Assembly (NCBI RefSeq): GCF_000001735.4
Contig: NC_003074.8
Coordinates: 8,060,101-8,124,100 of the forward strand
DNA: 64,000 nt
Origin: Arabidopsis thaliana
Lineage: Eukaryota > Streptophyta > Magnoliopsida > Brassicales > Brassicaceae
Direction of reading: 5' to 3'
Below, one piece after another: positions 47,898 through 59,288 of the stretch (position 1 is the first letter of the stretch; the number at the start of each line of letters is the position of its first letter). Made by a program: the position numbers and the translations under genes. The notes under the pieces were generated by a model. The model was not told the DNA's origin. It saw nothing but the letters and a program-made list of their open reading frames with translations, and made no database searches.

Positions 47898-47971
47898 CAC
47901 TCGTCTTCTTCTTCACTTGATGAACAGAAAAATCTCTCTTTCTCTTTCTTGATCTGCTACGGTGAAGTCTA

Positions 47972-48109
47972 TGGTGCACCGGCATCTGATGAAGCTGCCA
48001 GCATGATCTAATTAGCTTTCTTTATCCTTTGTTGTGTTTCATGACGATGGTTAAGAGATCAGTCTCGATTAGATCATGTTCGCAGTTTCACCCGTTGACT
48101 GTCGCACCC
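47972..48109 (+). ncRNA. MIR167A: MIR167A precursor hairpin
   Basis: The mature miR167a (5' arm, 47990-48010, beginning TGAAGCTGCC and ending ATGATCTA) and its star strand (48072-48092, beginning GATCATGTTC and ending GTTTCACC) face each other in a 138-nt foldback. Its base pairs GGTGC (47973-47977) with GCACC (48104-48108). miR167 guides cleavage of ARF6 and ARF8 mRNAs and so tunes auxin responses in flowers and roots. It is transcribed by Pol II from the TATA upstream. Precursor length agrees with the hairpin I recall. Confidence 0.97.
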
Positions 48110-49621
48110 TTCTATAAACCCTAAATTTTCTCTCTATCTTTTTTAGTTTGATTTTCAAGACACTTTGTTTCTCAATCTTCAGTCTGATTTTGTGAGCTTA
48201 CTTCTCTTTCTGAGGCTATATATATTTCTTTTTCATAAGAATTTTCACTATATTGTTGTGTGTATGTGGATCTGAAGAATTTATGTTTTGTTAGGGTTAT
48301 AGAGTTGCATGACTTTAGGAAACCCTAATTTGGTCTTTGACAAATTGAGTATATTTTTTTGGGTTATAAATATGAAAATCTTCTTATGATGAAGCTAGGA
48401 AAGAGGAGCTTTGTTTTTTTTACAAAGATTATGGAATTTAGCAAATTCAGTTAATTATCTATAATTACGTTTTTGGGGATCTCAAGATAGACTTCCTAGT
48501 TCTTCTTTTTACTCATATCTGTTTTAAGAAAAGACTTTCATGTACATTTTTTTATTTTTTTTGGCTTATGTTAGTTTAGGGTTTCTGGGAAGAAGTTGAA
48601 ACTGAAGTTGTACACTATTGATACATATGTAGTTTATATAAGTTCGACTAAAGATTTTTGGAGTTTATATATAGCAGTTGCCCGGAGCTCAAACTCTACT
48701 TCCTGATAGATTAACCACAGATATGCTGTTAATCAGAATTTGAAGAAAAATAAAGAATCTGAATTTTTTGAATAGTTTACTAGAACAATAATGATGGTTG
48801 TTCTAAGAAAAATGTTGTGCAAAAGACTTTTAGGCTTTGGAGTCATTCGGATTTGGCCTCGAAAAAAATGGATGCTTTCTGTAATTTGGATGGCCTCATG
48901 GATCTTAAAGATGCATTTAGATAACCAGAAACATGGTGAGTGATGGAAGAATCAAATAGTGTTTCAAATTAAACCCAAGAAAACACGAGATATACGGATA
49001 AGTCAATTTTTACTGTTTCATTGCTGGAAATGGTCCCCTTCGCATGTTTAAGATAATACACATAAACTAGTGTCAAGACTCAAAATCACTACATTTTAAT
49101 TGTAAAAATCAAAGTTAATAATATAAGTTTTGTTCATTATCGAAACATTTCTCGGCCTCATGCTTGATCAAAATTTCTTTAGTAGCCAAGTACAAAAACG
49201 ATCATCAATATCTTCTTCCTTTTTTTTGCTTTTAACTCAGCGATCGTCATCAACTAATAGGTACGTCTATTAAAGGGATGATATGATTCGGTTAATGGGA
49301 TTTTGAAACTTTGGCTTTTCTATATGTATGGGAAAACTCCACCGAATGTACAATTTTTTCTTTTTTTTTGTCAAATTTAAAAATGAGATTCTCCAAGTTG
49401 CTTTCGTCTCTTTCAGACTTTCCTTTAATGGTTTTAGTTCGTCAGTTACAAAAGAAATTCGTCTGTATGTACATAATTACATTTGTGGATATATTTACAC
49501 CAAAATGTATCACTCTCTCTTCCGTATCACATTCAATTTTCTCCAACCGTTACTTTTACTTCTCCAAGAAAAGGTCCAGCATTTCTTTGCCTTTTTCTTT
49601 TATCACGTACGTTTATATATA

Positions 49622-49644
49622 CGTGTGTGTGTGTGTGTGTGTGC
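49622..49644. repeat. GT dinucleotide microsatellite
   Basis: About ten uninterrupted GT units, preceded by ACGTTTATATATAC. Confidence 0.9.
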
Positions 49645-50080
49645 GTTTTAAAAGATGACTTAGACATTTTATTTTCTTTAAGAAAGCTTTTTAAGTTTTA
49701 AAGCAAGAGACTATATTAAGGATCATCGTAAGATTTAGCAAAGTCTAACCCAAAAAATACATTAAGGGAAATTTTTCAGCTTAATATCAACCAATTTAGA
49801 GATTTCTAAAAAAGAAAATTAAAACTTTTTTTAGAGATTTATATTTTTAAAAGAGATATAAAATTGCCTACAGAAAATCTTCAAATAAGCCAAACCAGCT
49901 CAGTTTATGAATCATTAAAATGAAACTTCCTTACCAATATAATTTCAAACGAAAAAAAAATTCCGTATCGAATTTTTTTGTAAAGAAACTCATTTTAGTG
50001 GGTTTTTATAAGCTAGACTGATGAATTTGGTCGAAGTACAGCTTATTGGCATCTAACTCATTAAATGCAAATATCATACA

Positions 50081-50130
50081 AAATTCGTAATTACATGTAA
50101 ATTTCTTCCAAAATTCGTAATTACATGTAT
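50081..50130. repeat. Tandem repeat, 30-bp period
   Basis: AAATTCGTAATTACATGTA occurs at 50081-50099 and again at 50111-50129. The spacer is ATTTCTTCC-like. Confidence 0.85.
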
Positions 50131-52629
50131 GTAATAATCTAATTTTGTGTGTGTTAGTGATATTAGAAATATTATTGAAAAAATAATATAGGCATCGTGT
50201 GCAATTTTCAATTACCTTCACAAATGAAGAAACATTCCGAGCATATCTCCTTGGCATAATGAGTGGGATTTTAGAGTTAAGCCAACGAAATTTGGGCCTA
50301 ATTTTTCATCAAATACTTGGGCCTAGTCATCGGTTATGTCATTGCTACTTATATAAGACCCATAGGTATACCGATAAAGTCTTCATATTGAGATCCAAAG
50401 GCCGGGATCGAACAAGTTTTGTTCTTATTGAATCAGCGTTAGACGCAGCCTTGTCTTTATTATGTTCTTCTTCATCCGTTAGAAAAAGTATCCGTATGAT
50501 GTCCATTCGTTTCATTTGTAATAATTTGATGAAGTCTTCTTAAAGACATTTGGATTGGAGTTAGAATGTTCCTTCTTTTATTTTTCTTCAGGACACTTGG
50601 AGTCTCGGATTAGTCAAGAGACTTCGATCATATTTTCTTTATCACCTCTTCTTCAATTTATATGGATCATCTTTAGGAAAACTATAACGTGTTAATTGTG
50701 AAATTATGATACAAACTTTATAATTCATAAATAAATATGTCTGTGCATAGTTTTTTTTTTTAAATTATCCGGATAATGATTATGAGAGAAAAGCAGGTAG
50801 GTCGATCATGAATGTTTAATTTTGGCACATGTTGAATGTGAGGTCCCAGCCACCAATAAACTGATCAAGTCCTACATTATCCAATTCCTTTAATTACCTT
50901 AAAGTATTTACAAAATTTGAATTAGTCAAATCTTTGAGTTAAGACACCAAATGATTTTACAAAACTCGAATAATATAAGAAGAGTATACTTGTTGTAACC
51001 TTGGAGTACTACGAATTCAACAATTTGATGAAGTGAAAACATAGTTAAGAAATGATTGGGAGATTATTCATCTAAAGCTACCAGTCTACCAACTTTCCAG
51101 TTTTGACAATATTTACCACGTGGCCCTGAGGAACATCATTGTCAGTTTATCAAACACTCCATATTTCGTGGCAGCTTCGGGTCAAGAATCCAAATTGGTA
51201 TTGTCACTTGGTCAGGTCAAAGTTGAGGAGCTTTTATATATAGTATAATCAATGAGTCGGCTAAAATGTAAAATACATGTTCTAAATTAAACGTAATAAA
51301 TTACTATAATCGTATCAAATTTATCCCTCTTATCAAATTAGTACTTTCGAGTTTCGATATTGTTTTTCTTTCTCTGGGAAACTATATATATTTACATTTC
51401 TAGAAAGAAAGAAAAAAACTATATATTACATTTTATACGTGCTAAGCCTAGAAAAGATTAATTACAAAGAAATTATACATTTTATTGATCAAGTGGTGCT
51501 TAAAGCAGTAAAAACAATTTGAACTCATAAATCGTAAATACGTCGACATATTTCGTGATCTCCATTAATTTTTCTTTTTTTAAAGATTGACGCAAAATAA
51601 TATTCTGAAAATGAAAAAGTAAAATAAGAGGGGACAAATATTCGAGATGTGACGTGGCAGATCGAGTGGTTTAAATATTCTATTAGCAAGTGGTTTGTGT
51701 AATAAGCAAATGGGTGGTCGAACCTGACCGTATTCTTGGATCTATTCAACTGTAGCATCAGTCCACCTTCCTTACCTCATCTTTCCTAACTTTTTAATAC
51801 CTTTTTAATTTGCTAAAAACATCACTACTATTTATATTTGATCTCTAATTACTGTTTCAACTCTGAATATTCCGTAATCCTTATATTAATATGTCCAAAA
51901 ATATATAATTTCTGGACTTTCCCTTGAGATGGGAATATGAAAGAATTGCATCATTTACCTAATCATATGAACACAAATAGATATTGGAAAAAATGTGGTT
52001 TTATTTTTCATGTTTTGTTCGATTATCTTTATCTTTATCCCAAAAAAAAAAAAATCATTCGATTATATCTAAAATTCAAAATAGATTACAGAAATATAAT
52101 TTATTAGCAAAACGGCATGTTTAAAGCGTTTGAAGTTATTAAATCATTAGTAAGAATATATAAGAATGTAATTAGTGGAAATACATAGTAAGTATCATTG
52201 GTTTTTGCCACATATGGTGAGCAATTTTTTATTTTAAGAAGGGAAAATCAATTTGTACATAGATTTATGTCACTTATTCAATTGAATAATACAGAAGGAT
52301 TTAAAGTCTAAAGTAAAAACAGGCAAAATAATAATATGTTTTTTTCTTTGATCGCTCAGATTATCGTATTAAAATTTGGATTATGACATAACAACGATAA
52401 TAATACAAACTAGTTGGTTATGAACTCTGAATAAATTATTTTAAAGAAAGAATACTACTATTTAATTATAAAATGACTCTGCATCATATCAATAAGGTAA
52501 CCTCGTTATTATAAACGTCACACTACACACTATTAGTATTTTAATTACACAGTGAAAAAATTTAATTAATTACTAATCTCTGTCCAGGTACATAATATTA
52601 TTCCAAGATACGGTCCTTCGTTACTATAA

Positions 52630-52640
52630 ACTCTATAAAA
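52630..52640 (+). promoter_or_regulatory. TATA box of APS1
   Basis: CTCTATAAAAAC lies about 100 bp upstream of the APS1 ATG, ahead of a C/T-rich leader. Confidence 0.6.
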
Positions 52641-52736
52641 ACCAATTTTCACTTCCAATTGAATTGGGAACAAACCAAATCTCTATCTCTCTCCATTAGA
52701 GCTTGAAGCAGCCATAGCCTAACAAAACCTTCAACA

Positions 52737-54634
52737 ATGGCTTCAATGGCTGCCGTCTTAAGCAAAACTCCATTCCTCTCTCAACCACTAACCAAATCAT
52801 CTCCAAACTCCGATCTCCCCTTCGCCGCGGTTTCCTTCCCTTCCAAATCCCTACGCCGCCGCGTAGGATCAATCCGAGCCGGATTAATCGCTCCCGACGG
52901 TGGTAAGCTTGTAGAGCTCATCGTGGAAGAGCCAAAGCGGCGAGAGAAGAAACACGAGGCGGCGGATTTGCCACGTGTTGAGCTGACGGCGATTGACTTG
53001 CAATGGATGCATGTATTAAGCGAAGGCTGGGCAAGTCCACTCGGAGGTTTCATGAGAGAATCCGAGTTCCTCCAAACTCTTCATTTTAACTCGCTACGTC
53101 TTGACGACGGCTCCGTCGTTAACATGTCCGTGCCTATTGTTCTCGCTATTGACGATGAACAAAAAGCACGTATCGGCGAGTCTACACGTGTCGCTCTTTT
53201 CAATTCCGATGGTAACCCCGTCGCTATCCTCAGCGAGTAAGTCCTTCTTCAACATACTCAGATTCAAATTCAGATCATAGATTGTTGGAGAAGACGAAAA
53301 CTGAGATTTGAATTTGATTTTGAACTTATCTCTCTTTGAGATTAGTTAAATACAGTATAATCTCGATAAAGTAATACTCGATAAATTAATAACTATGTAT
53401 TCACGATTAGACTTAGACTAGATCTGATTAATCTTGAGATTAGAATTTGGCTATATGTGTAATTGGTTACTGAAATCTGTTTGTTTTTATGTTTGATCAG
53501 TATTGAGATTTATAAGCATCCAAAGGAAGAAAGGATAGCTAGAACATGGGGTACGACGGCTCCAGGTTTGCCTTACGTAGACGAGGCGATAACTAATGCT
53601 GGAAACTGGCTCATTGGGGGTGATCTTGAGGTTCTTGAGCCAGTGAAGTACAATGATGGGCTTGATCGTTTCAGGCTTTCGCCTGCTGAGTTACGTAAAG
53701 AGTTGGAGAAGCGTAATGCGGATGCGGTGTTTGCTTTCCAGCTGAGGAATCCTGTTCATAATGGTCATGCTCTTCTTATGACTGATACTCGTAGGAGACT
53801 TCTTGAGATGGGTTACAAAAACCCTATTCTTTTGCTTCATCCGTTAGGTGGGTTTACAAAGGCTGATGATGTTCCTTTAGATTGGAGGATGAAGCAACAC
53901 GAGAAGGTAAAAAAAGTTATTGATTGTTGTGTGTCTCTTGAGTGTGAGTGTGTGTATCTTGAAATGCTAAATGTGTTTATGAATGTAAAACAGGTTCTAG
54001 AGGATGGTGTTCTCGATCCGGAGACTACAGTGGTTTCGATATTCCCGTCACCTATGCATTACGCTGGTCCAACCGAAGTGCAGTGGCACGCAAAGGCTAG
54101 AATCAATGCTGGTGCTAACTTTTACATTGTGGGTCGTGATCCTGCTGGGATGGGTCATCCAGTAGAGAAACGTGATCTTTACGATGCTGATCATGGAAAG
54201 AAAGTACTAAGCATGGCACCAGGACTCGAACGACTCAACATCCTTCCTTTCAGGGTATATACAATTCGAAAAGATTCACACTTTTTGTTTGACAATGTAG
54301 AGATCTAATTCCTTGGTGTAACTGCAGGTTGCTGCATATGACAAGACGCAAGGCAAGATGGCTTTCTTCGATCCCTCGAGGCCTCAAGATTTCTTGTTCA
54401 TCTCCGGCACTAAGGTAATATACCAGTCCTACATTGTTAAAATTCTTCATAGTTTGTTTATAAAACAAACCTCTAAATGTTTTTCGATTATTCTAGATGC
54501 GCACATTGGCAAAGAACAACGAAAACCCGCCAGACGGTTTTATGTGCCCAGGTGGATGGAAAGTTCTGGTGGATTACTATGAGAGCTTGACTCCGGCGGG
54601 TAATGGTAGACTACCAGAAGTGGTTCCGGTGTAA
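52737..54634 (+). CDS. APS1: ATP sulfurylase 1, chloroplastic
   Basis: Five exons, 52737-53236, 53501-53906, 53994-54254, 54328-54414 and 54497-54634, give 463 aa. The enzyme makes adenosine 5'-phosphosulfate from ATP and sulfate, the first step of sulfate assimilation. A Ser/Ala/Pro-rich plastid transit peptide covers about residues 1-48. The PUA-like N-terminal domain is followed by the catalytic domain with [10 protein letters not shown] (247-256), the HxxH-type ATP-binding motif, and [10 protein letters not shown] (349-358). There is no APS-kinase fusion. The C-terminal [16 protein letters not shown] is typical of plant isoforms. Exon 1 carries a miR395 site, tying the gene to sulfur-starvation control. 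Confidence 0.97.
53064..53084 (+). promoter_or_regulatory. miR395 target site in APS1 mRNA
   Basis: The 21-nt stretch beginning GAGTTCCTCCAAACT and ending CTTCAT is complementary to miR395 with few mismatches (recalled miR395 sequence). It lies in the coding sequence of exon 1. miR395 accumulates under sulfur limitation and targets APS1, APS3, APS4 and SULTR2;1. Confidence 0.9.
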
Positions 54635-55544
54635 GACAAAACTGTTCGTTTCAAATTGTAACGTTTGTGTTGTGAAGCCTTGTAGCAACAATCATTGTTG
54701 TATTGGGAGAGAAGCCTATGTATAATCTGGCTTGACCTTTTTCCAAATAAAATACAGAAGAAAAAAAGACTGTTTTTCGTTTGCAAGATAATTTACGAAA
54801 CTTGTAATATTTGGGCCTCAAACTTTGTACCATATTAATGAAACGATTGTTTTTACATATAAGGATTTACGTATTTTTGACTTTTGACTACATCTTTTTC
54901 TATTTAATCACTCACTTTTTTTTTTTTTTTTTTCGCCATTTAATCACTCACTTTTGACTTCATATATGTATTCTAGTAGTCGTACCCAATTGTTGTAATG
55001 GGCCTTCAAAGGCCTCTTGTAGTAATGGGCCTATTAATTTGTAAATAACCAAACCCGAAGTTTCGTCTCCTGAGTCATTTCACGACTGATGTTTTTCTTC
55101 TCCGACGCTACAATCGGTGTCTGTTTCCGAAGTTGTTCGTTCCATTAGAGCTTCAGATTTCGTCGTTTGGTAATTTCAAGTTAGAGCTACTTAATCTTTT
55201 GATCTGTCAAACCAATTTCTCAGATAAATTCACTCTAGGGTTTGTGAAGAACGATGATATGATCACATTTCACAATGCAAACGGTGCTAAGCTTATAGTA
55301 AATTAATGGTGGCTTGATGCTTAATTGAAAAGTCGGAAACTTTTTTATTCTTCTTTATTGTTTGAGATTCATTTCAATGGTTGACATGTATGCCAAGTGT
55401 TTGTTAAAATGTCTAAAAGAAAACTTCAAGTTGATCACTTTGGTAAAATTGGTTAGCTTGTTTCTGTAGAATGCATAATCTTTAGTGAAAATGTGATTGA
55501 CTACTTCTGATTCTTTGAAATGTCACTGTTTCAGGCTGAAGAAA
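54635..55544. other. APS1 3' region and NRPD7 5' region
   Basis: Holds the APS1 3' untranslated region, a poly-T tract flanked by two copies of ATTTAATCACTCAC (about 54902-54955), and two TAATGGGCCT site II-like motifs (about 54997 and 55024). NRPD7 probably has a 5'-UTR intron, donor GTAATTTC at 55170 and acceptor TTTCAG ending 55534. Confidence 0.6.
54994..55034. promoter_or_regulatory. Paired TGGGCC (site II) elements upstream of NRPD7
   Basis: GTAATGGGCCT occurs twice, about 27 bp apart, with AAAGGCCTC between, about 50-90 bp before the presumed start of the NRPD7 leader. TGGGCY elements bind TCP factors and mark promoters of housekeeping and proliferation genes. Confidence 0.5.
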
Positions 55545-56069
55545 ATGTTCATCAAAGTGAAATTGCCATGGGATGTTACGATTCCAGCTGAAGATATGGA
55601 CACTGGCCTTATGCTTCAGAGAGCTATTGTCATTCGTCTACTCGAAGCCTTTTCTAAAGAGAAAGCAACAAAAGATCTTGGATACTTGATAACACCGACA
55701 ATTCTTGAGAACATCGGTGAGGGTAAGATCAAGGAACAGACCGGCGAAATTCAGTTTCCCGTAGTTTTTAACGGAATCTGCTTCAAGATGTTTAAAGGAG
55801 AGATTGTTCATGGTGTGGTGCACAAGGTTCACAAGACTGGTGTCTTTTTGAAATCTGGCCCTTATGAAATCATTTACCTATCACACATGAAAATGCCTGG
55901 TTACGAGTTCATTCCAGGCGAGAACCCGTTTTTCATGAATCAGTACATGTCCCGGATTCAAATCGGTGCCAGAGTTCGTTTCGTCGTGTTAGATACCGAG
56001 TGGAGAGAGGCAGAGAAAGACTTCATGGCTTTGGCTAGCATCGATGGAGACAATCTTGGTCCGTTCTAA
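55545..56069 (+). CDS. NRPD7: RNA polymerase IV subunit 7 (RPB7-like)
   Basis: Intronless coding sequence, 174 aa. It is an RPB7/Rpo7-family protein: an N-terminal RNP-like domain (1-80, MFIKVKLPWDVTIPAEDM onwards) and a C-terminal S1/OB-fold domain (about 82-170, GVVHKVHKTGVFLKSGPYEIIYLSHM reading across the first strands). With subunit 4 it forms the stalk that binds emerging RNA. I recall At3g22900 as NRPD7, a subunit of Pol IV, which makes precursors of 24-nt siRNAs for RNA-directed DNA methylation. Sequence alone shows the RPB7 family; the Pol IV role is from that identification. The start follows a 3' splice site at 55534, so the upstream in-frame Met at 55497 is probably intronic. Confidence 0.9.
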   Translation: MFIKVKLPWDVTIPAEDMDTGLMLQRAIVIRLLEAFSKEKATKDLGYLITPTILENIGEGKIKEQTGEIQFPVVFNGICFKMFKGEIVHGVVHKVHKTGVFLKSGPYEIIYLSHMKMPGYEFIPGENPFFMNQYMSRIQIGARVRFVVLDTEWREAEKDFMALASIDGDNLGPF

Positions 56070-56234
56070 AAAGATTGTAATCTTAATTTTCACTCTATAT
56101 ATACATGTTATGTAAAAACGCTGTTCAATGAAAATGATCAATCTTTATTCAAATCTGTTAAACATACTAAAAGAAAAAACAAATCAATGCTTCATAATGT
56201 ATATACTAATGTAAGATCAATTCAAGAGCCTCTT
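56070..56234. other. Short convergent 3' spacer
   Basis: Contains the 3' untranslated regions of NRPD7 (+) and ACA13 (-); no other feature. Confidence 0.7.
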
Positions 56235-59200
56235 TCATGATCTCTTCTTCCATTTCAGGTAGCTAAAGAAGTGTCTCTCTGGAACCGGAACAGACTTCAC
56301 TAACCATCCAATCGGCCACGATGCAGCTGCGATGGCAATGCAAACTCCCCATTGACCCAAGTTTAGCCTCTCTGTATCAGCAAATCTCTTGAGAAACTCA
56401 ACCATCACAACTTGCAAAACCACAGTCACAACTATAATTCCAATGAAGAGTCTGTTCTTGTGTAACCCTTTAAACACATTCTTCTTCTCCAAACTCCTAG
56501 CGTTAAACTCGTTGAACACCTGACAAAGCACAAATGTATTGAAGATCAAAGTGTTCTTCACTTTCTCAGTCACGTTGAAAATCGATCTTCCTCTAAACTG
56601 AAGCACCAAGAGCACAGAGATTTGGTAAAACGCTTGAGCTAGTAGATTCCTCCACATGATGTTTGTGATCAATGGCGCCACTCTCCCTATCGGTTTCTTC
56701 TTCATAAGATCGTTTGTTGGCTTCTCTGTAGCTAAAGCCAATGCACCGAGTGTGTCCATGATCAGATTAACCCACAGTAACTGAACCGCTGTCAAAGGAA
56801 CGTCTCCAGCTGAAACTGCAGCCACGAAGTTGATCACTAGAGCAGCTACATTGACAGTGAGCTGAAACTGAATAAACTTCTGAATATTGTTGTACACGCA
56901 TCTTCCCCATTTCAAAACCGTTGCAACAGAAGCAAAGTTATCGTCAAGAATCACGATATCTGAGCTCTCTTTCGCTACTTCCGTACCTTGAATCCCCATA
57001 GAAAGTCCAATATCAGCTTCTTTCAACGCTGGTGCATCGTTAGTACCATCTCCAGTAACCGCCACCACATGACCTAACTCCTTGAGACATTTCACCATAA
57101 GAAGCTTATCAAAGGGTGAAGATCTCGCCATCACTTTGATTCTTTCGACTTTCTCTAATCTTTCTTCTTGAGTGTAGTTTCGAAACTTTTCTCCTTCTAA
57201 CACAGCTTCACTATTCATCTCATCTTCAGGTGTCAAGATTCCACACTCAACAGCTATTGCTCTCGCCGTGAAAATGTTATCCCCGGTGATCATTTTGATG
57301 TTTACACCGGCGAATTGACAATCCTCAACAGCTTTCTTCACTCCTGGTCTACACGGATCTTTGATTCCAATGATCCCAAGTAAGCTCAACTTCTCTTCTT
57401 TCAACTTCTTGTTGTCCTCATTGTCTTCTGAATACGCAAAGGCGATGCAACGGAGAGATTTAGCTGCCATAGATTGAATAATCTTCTCAAACTGAATCTT
57501 ATCATCTTCTTTCATCTCTCTCACAACTCCAGAACCATCACAGAACGTTGAACACATAGCTAGAATCTTCTCAGCAGCTCCTTTCCAATGAACAACATTG
57601 TTCTCTGTGTTTACGCCTTTCTTCTTCATCAACACACCACTTCTCTTCTTCTCTGAATTGAAACCTTCCACATGAACAACATCATGTTCTTCAATCACTT
57701 TCTCCATACCCATCTCCAGTTCCTCAACCGCCCAGCTAAGAATCGCTTTCTCCGTTGGAGAACCAGAGAACTCATACTCTGTTCCTGCTTTAGCCTTAAA
57801 CACACTCCCTGTAGTGTTCATTGCAACTCCTTGATGAAACAATTCAACAACTCTCTGAGACACAGAAGAAGCTTTTCCTGATTCGAGACCGAACCAGAAA
57901 TCGGTTACCTTCATCTGGTTAAGCGTCAAAGTACCGGTTTTATCGGTACAAATAACCGTTGCAGAGCCCATTGTCTCACAAGCAGAGAGCTTTCTCACCA
58001 TAGCATTATCTTTCATCATTCTCTTCATTGAATACGCCAATGTCAATGTCACAGCTAATGGCAATCCTTCAGGTATCGCAACTACGATGATTGTAACCGC
58101 AGCTGCAACCATCTTAACCACAGCGTTCACTATCTCATCGCTCTTCGTAGTCTTTCCGTTATACTCACGGTTTCCGCTCTCGTCTTTCGTGGTTCCCGTG
58201 AAGTAACGAATTAACAGAACCAAAAGAACCAAGAAAGCTACAAGTAAACCAACTTTACCTATGGAAGAAGTAAGCTTATCGAGACGAGACTGCAACGGAG
58301 TTTGCTCGTTAGTGTCACGCGAGATATGACTCATCATTTGTCCCCAAGCTGTGTTCATCCCAACGGAAGTAACCGCCATTTTACCGAACCCATCAGCTAT
58401 TTTAGTCCCGGAGAACAAAAATGTGTTTCCGGTTAGGCTAACCTCGACATGATCGCTTTCTCCAGTCATGCTTGATTCATCAACGTGTAACAAATGTCCT
58501 TCAACGAACACTCCATCAGCTGGAACTTGATCTCCGATGTTCAAACAAACGATATCTCCAACGACAATATCAAAGATCGAAATCTCTTGACGACGTCCGT
58601 TTCTAACAACATCGATCTTAATGTTACTACTTACTTTAGAGAGTTTATCAAACTGTCTGTTCTGTCTGAAGTTGCTGACCGCAGAGACAGCTACCACCAA
58701 GAAAACCGCTACGAATATACTTCCTCCATCGTACCATCCTTCTTTTAATCCATGCTCTTTGATACCAAACCCGAGAGAGAGCGTTGCGCAACCGAGAAGG
58801 ATAAGAATCGTTAAGTCCTTGAAAGCTTCCACCACAAAATGGAAAAGACCCTTCGATGGTTGTCTTGTGTAAGTGTTGGACCCGAACGTTGAACGTCTAC
58901 GTTGAATCTCATCACCTTCTTCGTTGATCCCGAGACGTGTGTTACTCTTGAGAGCTGAGACTAAGCCATTAGGACCACCAAGAGACTCAAGTTTCTCTTG
59001 GTTCTTGTTCTTGACGAGATCGTTTAAGGTTTCAGTATCAATCTTGAAGTGATCATCTCCATGATGGTGATCAAGATCAATGGCGGTGTATGAAAGAGAA
59101 CGAGGGAACAAACCGGGTTTTCGGATAGCGTGTTTGGCGCAATTGAGGAGAGTTCTTGAACAGTAGAGCTTGATCAATGCTAATTGCCATTTTTTGTTTG

Positions 59201-59288
59201 ATTTGCTTAGGGTTTTGGGAAGTTCCAGAAGAACCTCAACGCCCACCTTGTCCTTCTTCTCTGCATGATCAGATACGTTTCTCCGCAT
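56235..59288 (-). CDS. ACA13: Autoinhibited Ca2+-ATPase 13
   Basis: Intronless, 1017 aa from MRRNVSDHAEKK at 59288. P-type IIB ATPase of the plasma-membrane or endomembrane type. The N-terminal basic amphipathic segment (about 31-50, NKKWQLALIKLYCSRTLL) is the likely calmodulin-binding autoinhibitor. Ten predicted transmembrane helices are arranged as expected. Motifs: TGES (275-278), PEGLP in helix 4 (406-410), phosphorylated Asp449 in DKTGTLT, KGAAE near 569-573, and GDGTND (746-751). It expels Ca2+ from the cytosol and is calmodulin-stimulated. Absence of introns, unlike most ACA genes, suggests a retrocopy origin shared with ACA12. An upstream in-frame ATG at 59390 would add 34 hydrophobic-leaning residues; 59288 matches the known length. 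Confidence 0.95.
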   Translation of the reverse strand: MRRNVSDHAEKKDKVGVEVLLELPKTLSKSNKKWQLALIKLYCSRTLLNCAKHAIRKPGLFPRSLSYTAIDLDHHHGDDHFKIDTETLNDLVKNKNQEKLESLGGPNGLVSALKSNTRLGINEEGDEIQRRRSTFGSNTYTRQPSKGLFHFVVEAFKDLTILILLGCATLSLGFGIKEHGLKEGWYDGGSIFVAVFLVVAVSAVSNFRQNRQFDKLSKVSSNIKIDVVRNGRRQEISIFDIVVGDIVCLNIGDQVPADGVFVEGHLLHVDESSMTGESDHVEVSLTGNTFLFSGTKIADGFGKMAVTSVGMNTAWGQMMSHISRDTNEQTPLQSRLDKLTSSIGKVGLLVAFLVLLVLLIRYFTGTTKDESGNREYNGKTTKSDEIVNAVVKMVAAAVTIIVVAIPEGLPLAVTLTLAYSMKRMMKDNAMVRKLSACETMGSATVICTDKTGTLTLNQMKVTDFWFGLESGKASSVSQRVVELFHQGVAMNTTGSVFKAKAGTEYEFSGSPTEKAILSWAVEELEMGMEKVIEEHDVVHVEGFNSEKKRSGVLMKKKGVNTENNVVHWKGAAEKILAMCSTFCDGSGVVREMKEDDKIQFEKIIQSMAAKSLRCIAFAYSEDNEDNKKLKEEKLSLLGIIGIKDPCRPGVKKAVEDCQFAGVNIKMITGDNIFTARAIAVECGILTPEDEMNSEAVLEGEKFRNYTQEERLEKVERIKVMARSSPFDKLLMVKCLKELGHVVAVTGDGTNDAPALKEADIGLSMGIQGTEVAKESSDIVILDDNFASVATVLKWGRCVYNNIQKFIQFQLTVNVAALVINFVAAVSAGDVPLTAVQLLWVNLIMDTLGALALATEKPTNDLMKKKPIGRVAPLITNIMWRNLLAQAFYQISVLLVLQFRGRSIFNVTEKVKNTLIFNTFVLCQVFNEFNARSLEKKNVFKGLHKNRLFIGIIVVTVVLQVVMVEFLKRFADTERLNLGQWGVCIAIAAASWPIGWLVKSVPVPERHFFSYLKWKKRS

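Larger units (their letters stand above)
42820..47971. other. AT-rich intergenic region between the DMC1-side element and MIR167A
   Basis: About 5 kb with no supported protein gene. Three spaced copies of ATGCATATAGGCCCA-like units occur at 42886-43000 (listed separately). Short A/T-rich frames (for example 43707-43970, 45398-45616) have low-complexity translations. The right end is the MIR167A promoter, with TATATAAAC at about 47889-47897. Confidence 0.6.
48110..52736. other. AT-rich intergenic region, MIR167A 3' side to APS1
   Basis: The left part probably includes the rest of the pri-miR167a transcript. A GT microsatellite is at 49622-49644 and a 30-bp tandem repeat at 50081-50130. A 114-codon frame at 50199-50543 has no recognised domain and is not called. 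The last about 130 bp hold the APS1 promoter and leader. Confidence 0.6.

Noticed and set aside
50395..50420. GGGATCGAAC, resembling a tRNA T-arm
   Set aside because: No cloverleaf partners on either strand.
50199..50543. 114-codon plus-strand open frame
   Set aside because: No recognised domain, compositionally biased and without promoter or splice context; left uncalled.
54902..54955. Possible insertion with target duplication (ATTTAATCACTCAC on both sides of a T run)
   Set aside because: The sequence between copies is only a poly-T tract; simple duplication or slippage explains it better than a mobile element.
55497..55544. Longer N-terminus for NRPD7
   Set aside because: A strong 3' splice site ends at 55534, between that ATG and the accepted start, so the upstream Met is probably intronic.
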